The notes under the pieces are model-generated. The model searched no databases, was not told the origin of the DNA, and saw nothing but the letters and a program-made list of their open reading frames with translations. A DNA stretch of 64,000 bases from JAICJC01 sp963757605 (GTDB taxonomy: Bacteria > Actinomycetota > Thermoleophilia > Gaiellales > JAICJC01), in the NCBI GenBank assembly GCA_963757605.1, contig CAVWSF010000001.1, positions 310,001-374,000 of the forward strand, given 5' to 3'. Made by a program: the position numbers and the translations under genes. Of this stretch, positions 63,557 through 64,000 are shown piece after piece (positions within the stretch are counted from its first letter, which is position 1; each line of letters starts with the position of its first letter).

Positions 63557-63562
63557 GACCGG

Positions 63563-63583
63563 AATCTATCAAACGAGATTGAT
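63563..63583. promoter_or_regulatory. ArsR-type operator and promoter of the ArsR/ArsC operon
   Basis: ATCAA-N6-TTGAT (63568-63583) is the canonical ArsR/SmtB operator form. It abuts the -10 TAGATT (minus, 63568-63563), so bound repressor would block the promoter. This fits autoregulation by the fused repressor. Confidence 0.75.
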
Positions 63584-63607
63584 GGAGTTGCCTCGACGAG
63601 GTTCACG

Positions 63608-64000
63608 CTAGCGCCGGCCGCCGAGCTCCCAGTTGTGGATCTCGACCTCCTGGAAGACGTCGAACCCGGTGCGCCCATCCTCGAGAAACGCGGCGGCAGC
63701 GTGCCGGTCCGGGGCCTGGACCGCCAGCGCGACCCCGACCGGTGCGGCATCGTCGAGCGTGATCAGGGCGCCGTAGAGGATCAGCCGCTCACGCAGCTCG
63801 GGCGGGAGGCGCTCCTGCGGGATCGGACGGCTGCCGCGGCTCCGATCGCGGTCCGAACGGGCGATGATCAGGAACCTCGGCTCGTCGGCCGCACCCGGGA
63901 ACGCCCACATGGTGCGTCCGAGCAGGTTCTCGAAGCGCCAGATGGCGTGGTCCGCATAGACGCCCGCGCGGTTGTTCGGCTCGCGCGCGACGAAGCCGCG
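63608..64000 (-). CDS. YCII-related protein (N-terminus outside the window)
   Basis: The frame is open from the window edge, reading RGFVAREPNNRAGVYADHAI, then WAFPGAADEPRFLIIARSD and a YCII-like core (LILYGALITLDDAAPVG, HAAAAFLEDGRTGFDVFQEV, HNWELGGRR). An internal ATG at 63910 is not needed as a start, because coding-like sequence continues upstream. YCII proteins have a ferredoxin-like fold with a His/Asp pair and unknown or dehalogenase-type function. It runs in the same direction as, and 51 bp ahead of, the ArsR/ArsC gene. Confidence 0.72.
   Translation of the reverse strand, partial: RGFVAREPNNRAGVYADHAIWRFENLLGRTMWAFPGAADEPRFLIIARSDRDRSRGSRPIPQERLPPELRERLILYGALITLDDAAPVGVALAVQAPDRHAAAAFLEDGRTGFDVFQEVEIHNWELGGRR

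Overview
The window is high-GC DNA (roughly 70% by eye) with dense, tightly overlapping genes and frequent GTG starts. Many start codons sit 6-8 nt below a TAnnnT -10 hexamer, which suggests leaderless transcripts. Together with a four-S1-domain RpsA, a Gram-positive-type SOS box, a class III ProS and a Paa/BCKDH catabolic block, this fits a soil actinobacterium, most likely an uncultured Thermoleophilia (Gaiellales/Solirubrobacterales-like) lineage. The taxonomic call is inference.

Layout. 1-2.9 kb: the end of a family-4 uracil-DNA glycosylase, fmdB, then the overlapping DUF2520-panC-panB pantothenate operon. 2.9-8.8 kb: an accessory stretch of small enzymes (VOC, four cupins, MarR, SnoaL-like, PIN, P-loop kinase, GFA, ABM). 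It holds three 62-bp repeats that each encode a VOC-like protein tail, and a MITE-like element. 8.8-24.7 kb: FAD oxidoreductase, APH/MFS/MocR cluster, secreted proteins (three-repeat protein, metallophosphoesterase), CocE hydrolase, cupredoxin, a GGDEF-EAL protein, and two seven-bladed secreted propellers flanking a degenerate Nudix protein. 24.7-40.4 kb: catabolic block. A branched-chain 2-oxoacid dehydrogenase operon (E1a-E1b-E2) diverges from paaABCD around a perfect operator. Three crotonase-family genes, EthD, ALDH, thiolase and 3-hydroxyacyl-CoA dehydrogenase follow. Between them lies a nucleotide cyclase fused to a propeller and an extracellular substrate-binding domain. A second MITE copy lies at 39.3 kb.

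40.4-64 kb: mostly housekeeping. RNase H-like, Nudix, uvrA (SOS box), tlyA, proS with a proline-rich mini-ORF, sulfatase, membrane/PH-domain pair, M24 peptidase-uvrB (SOS box), GNAT, lytic transglycosylase-coaE-rpsA, lipoprotein, zinc ribbon, polA, malic enzyme, VOC-ArsR/ArsC and a YCII-like gene that runs off the edge.

Data quality. At least eight otherwise well-conserved genes (CocE hydrolase, propeller 2, BCKDH E2, paaD, cyclase fusion, a crotonase, a GNAT gene, uvrA) switch reading frame. Nearly all switches are single-base insertions. Uncorrected indels in the assembly are the simplest explanation, so I annotate these as genes with a disrupted frame, not as proven pseudogenes. I saw no tRNA, rRNA, CRISPR array or transposase gene.
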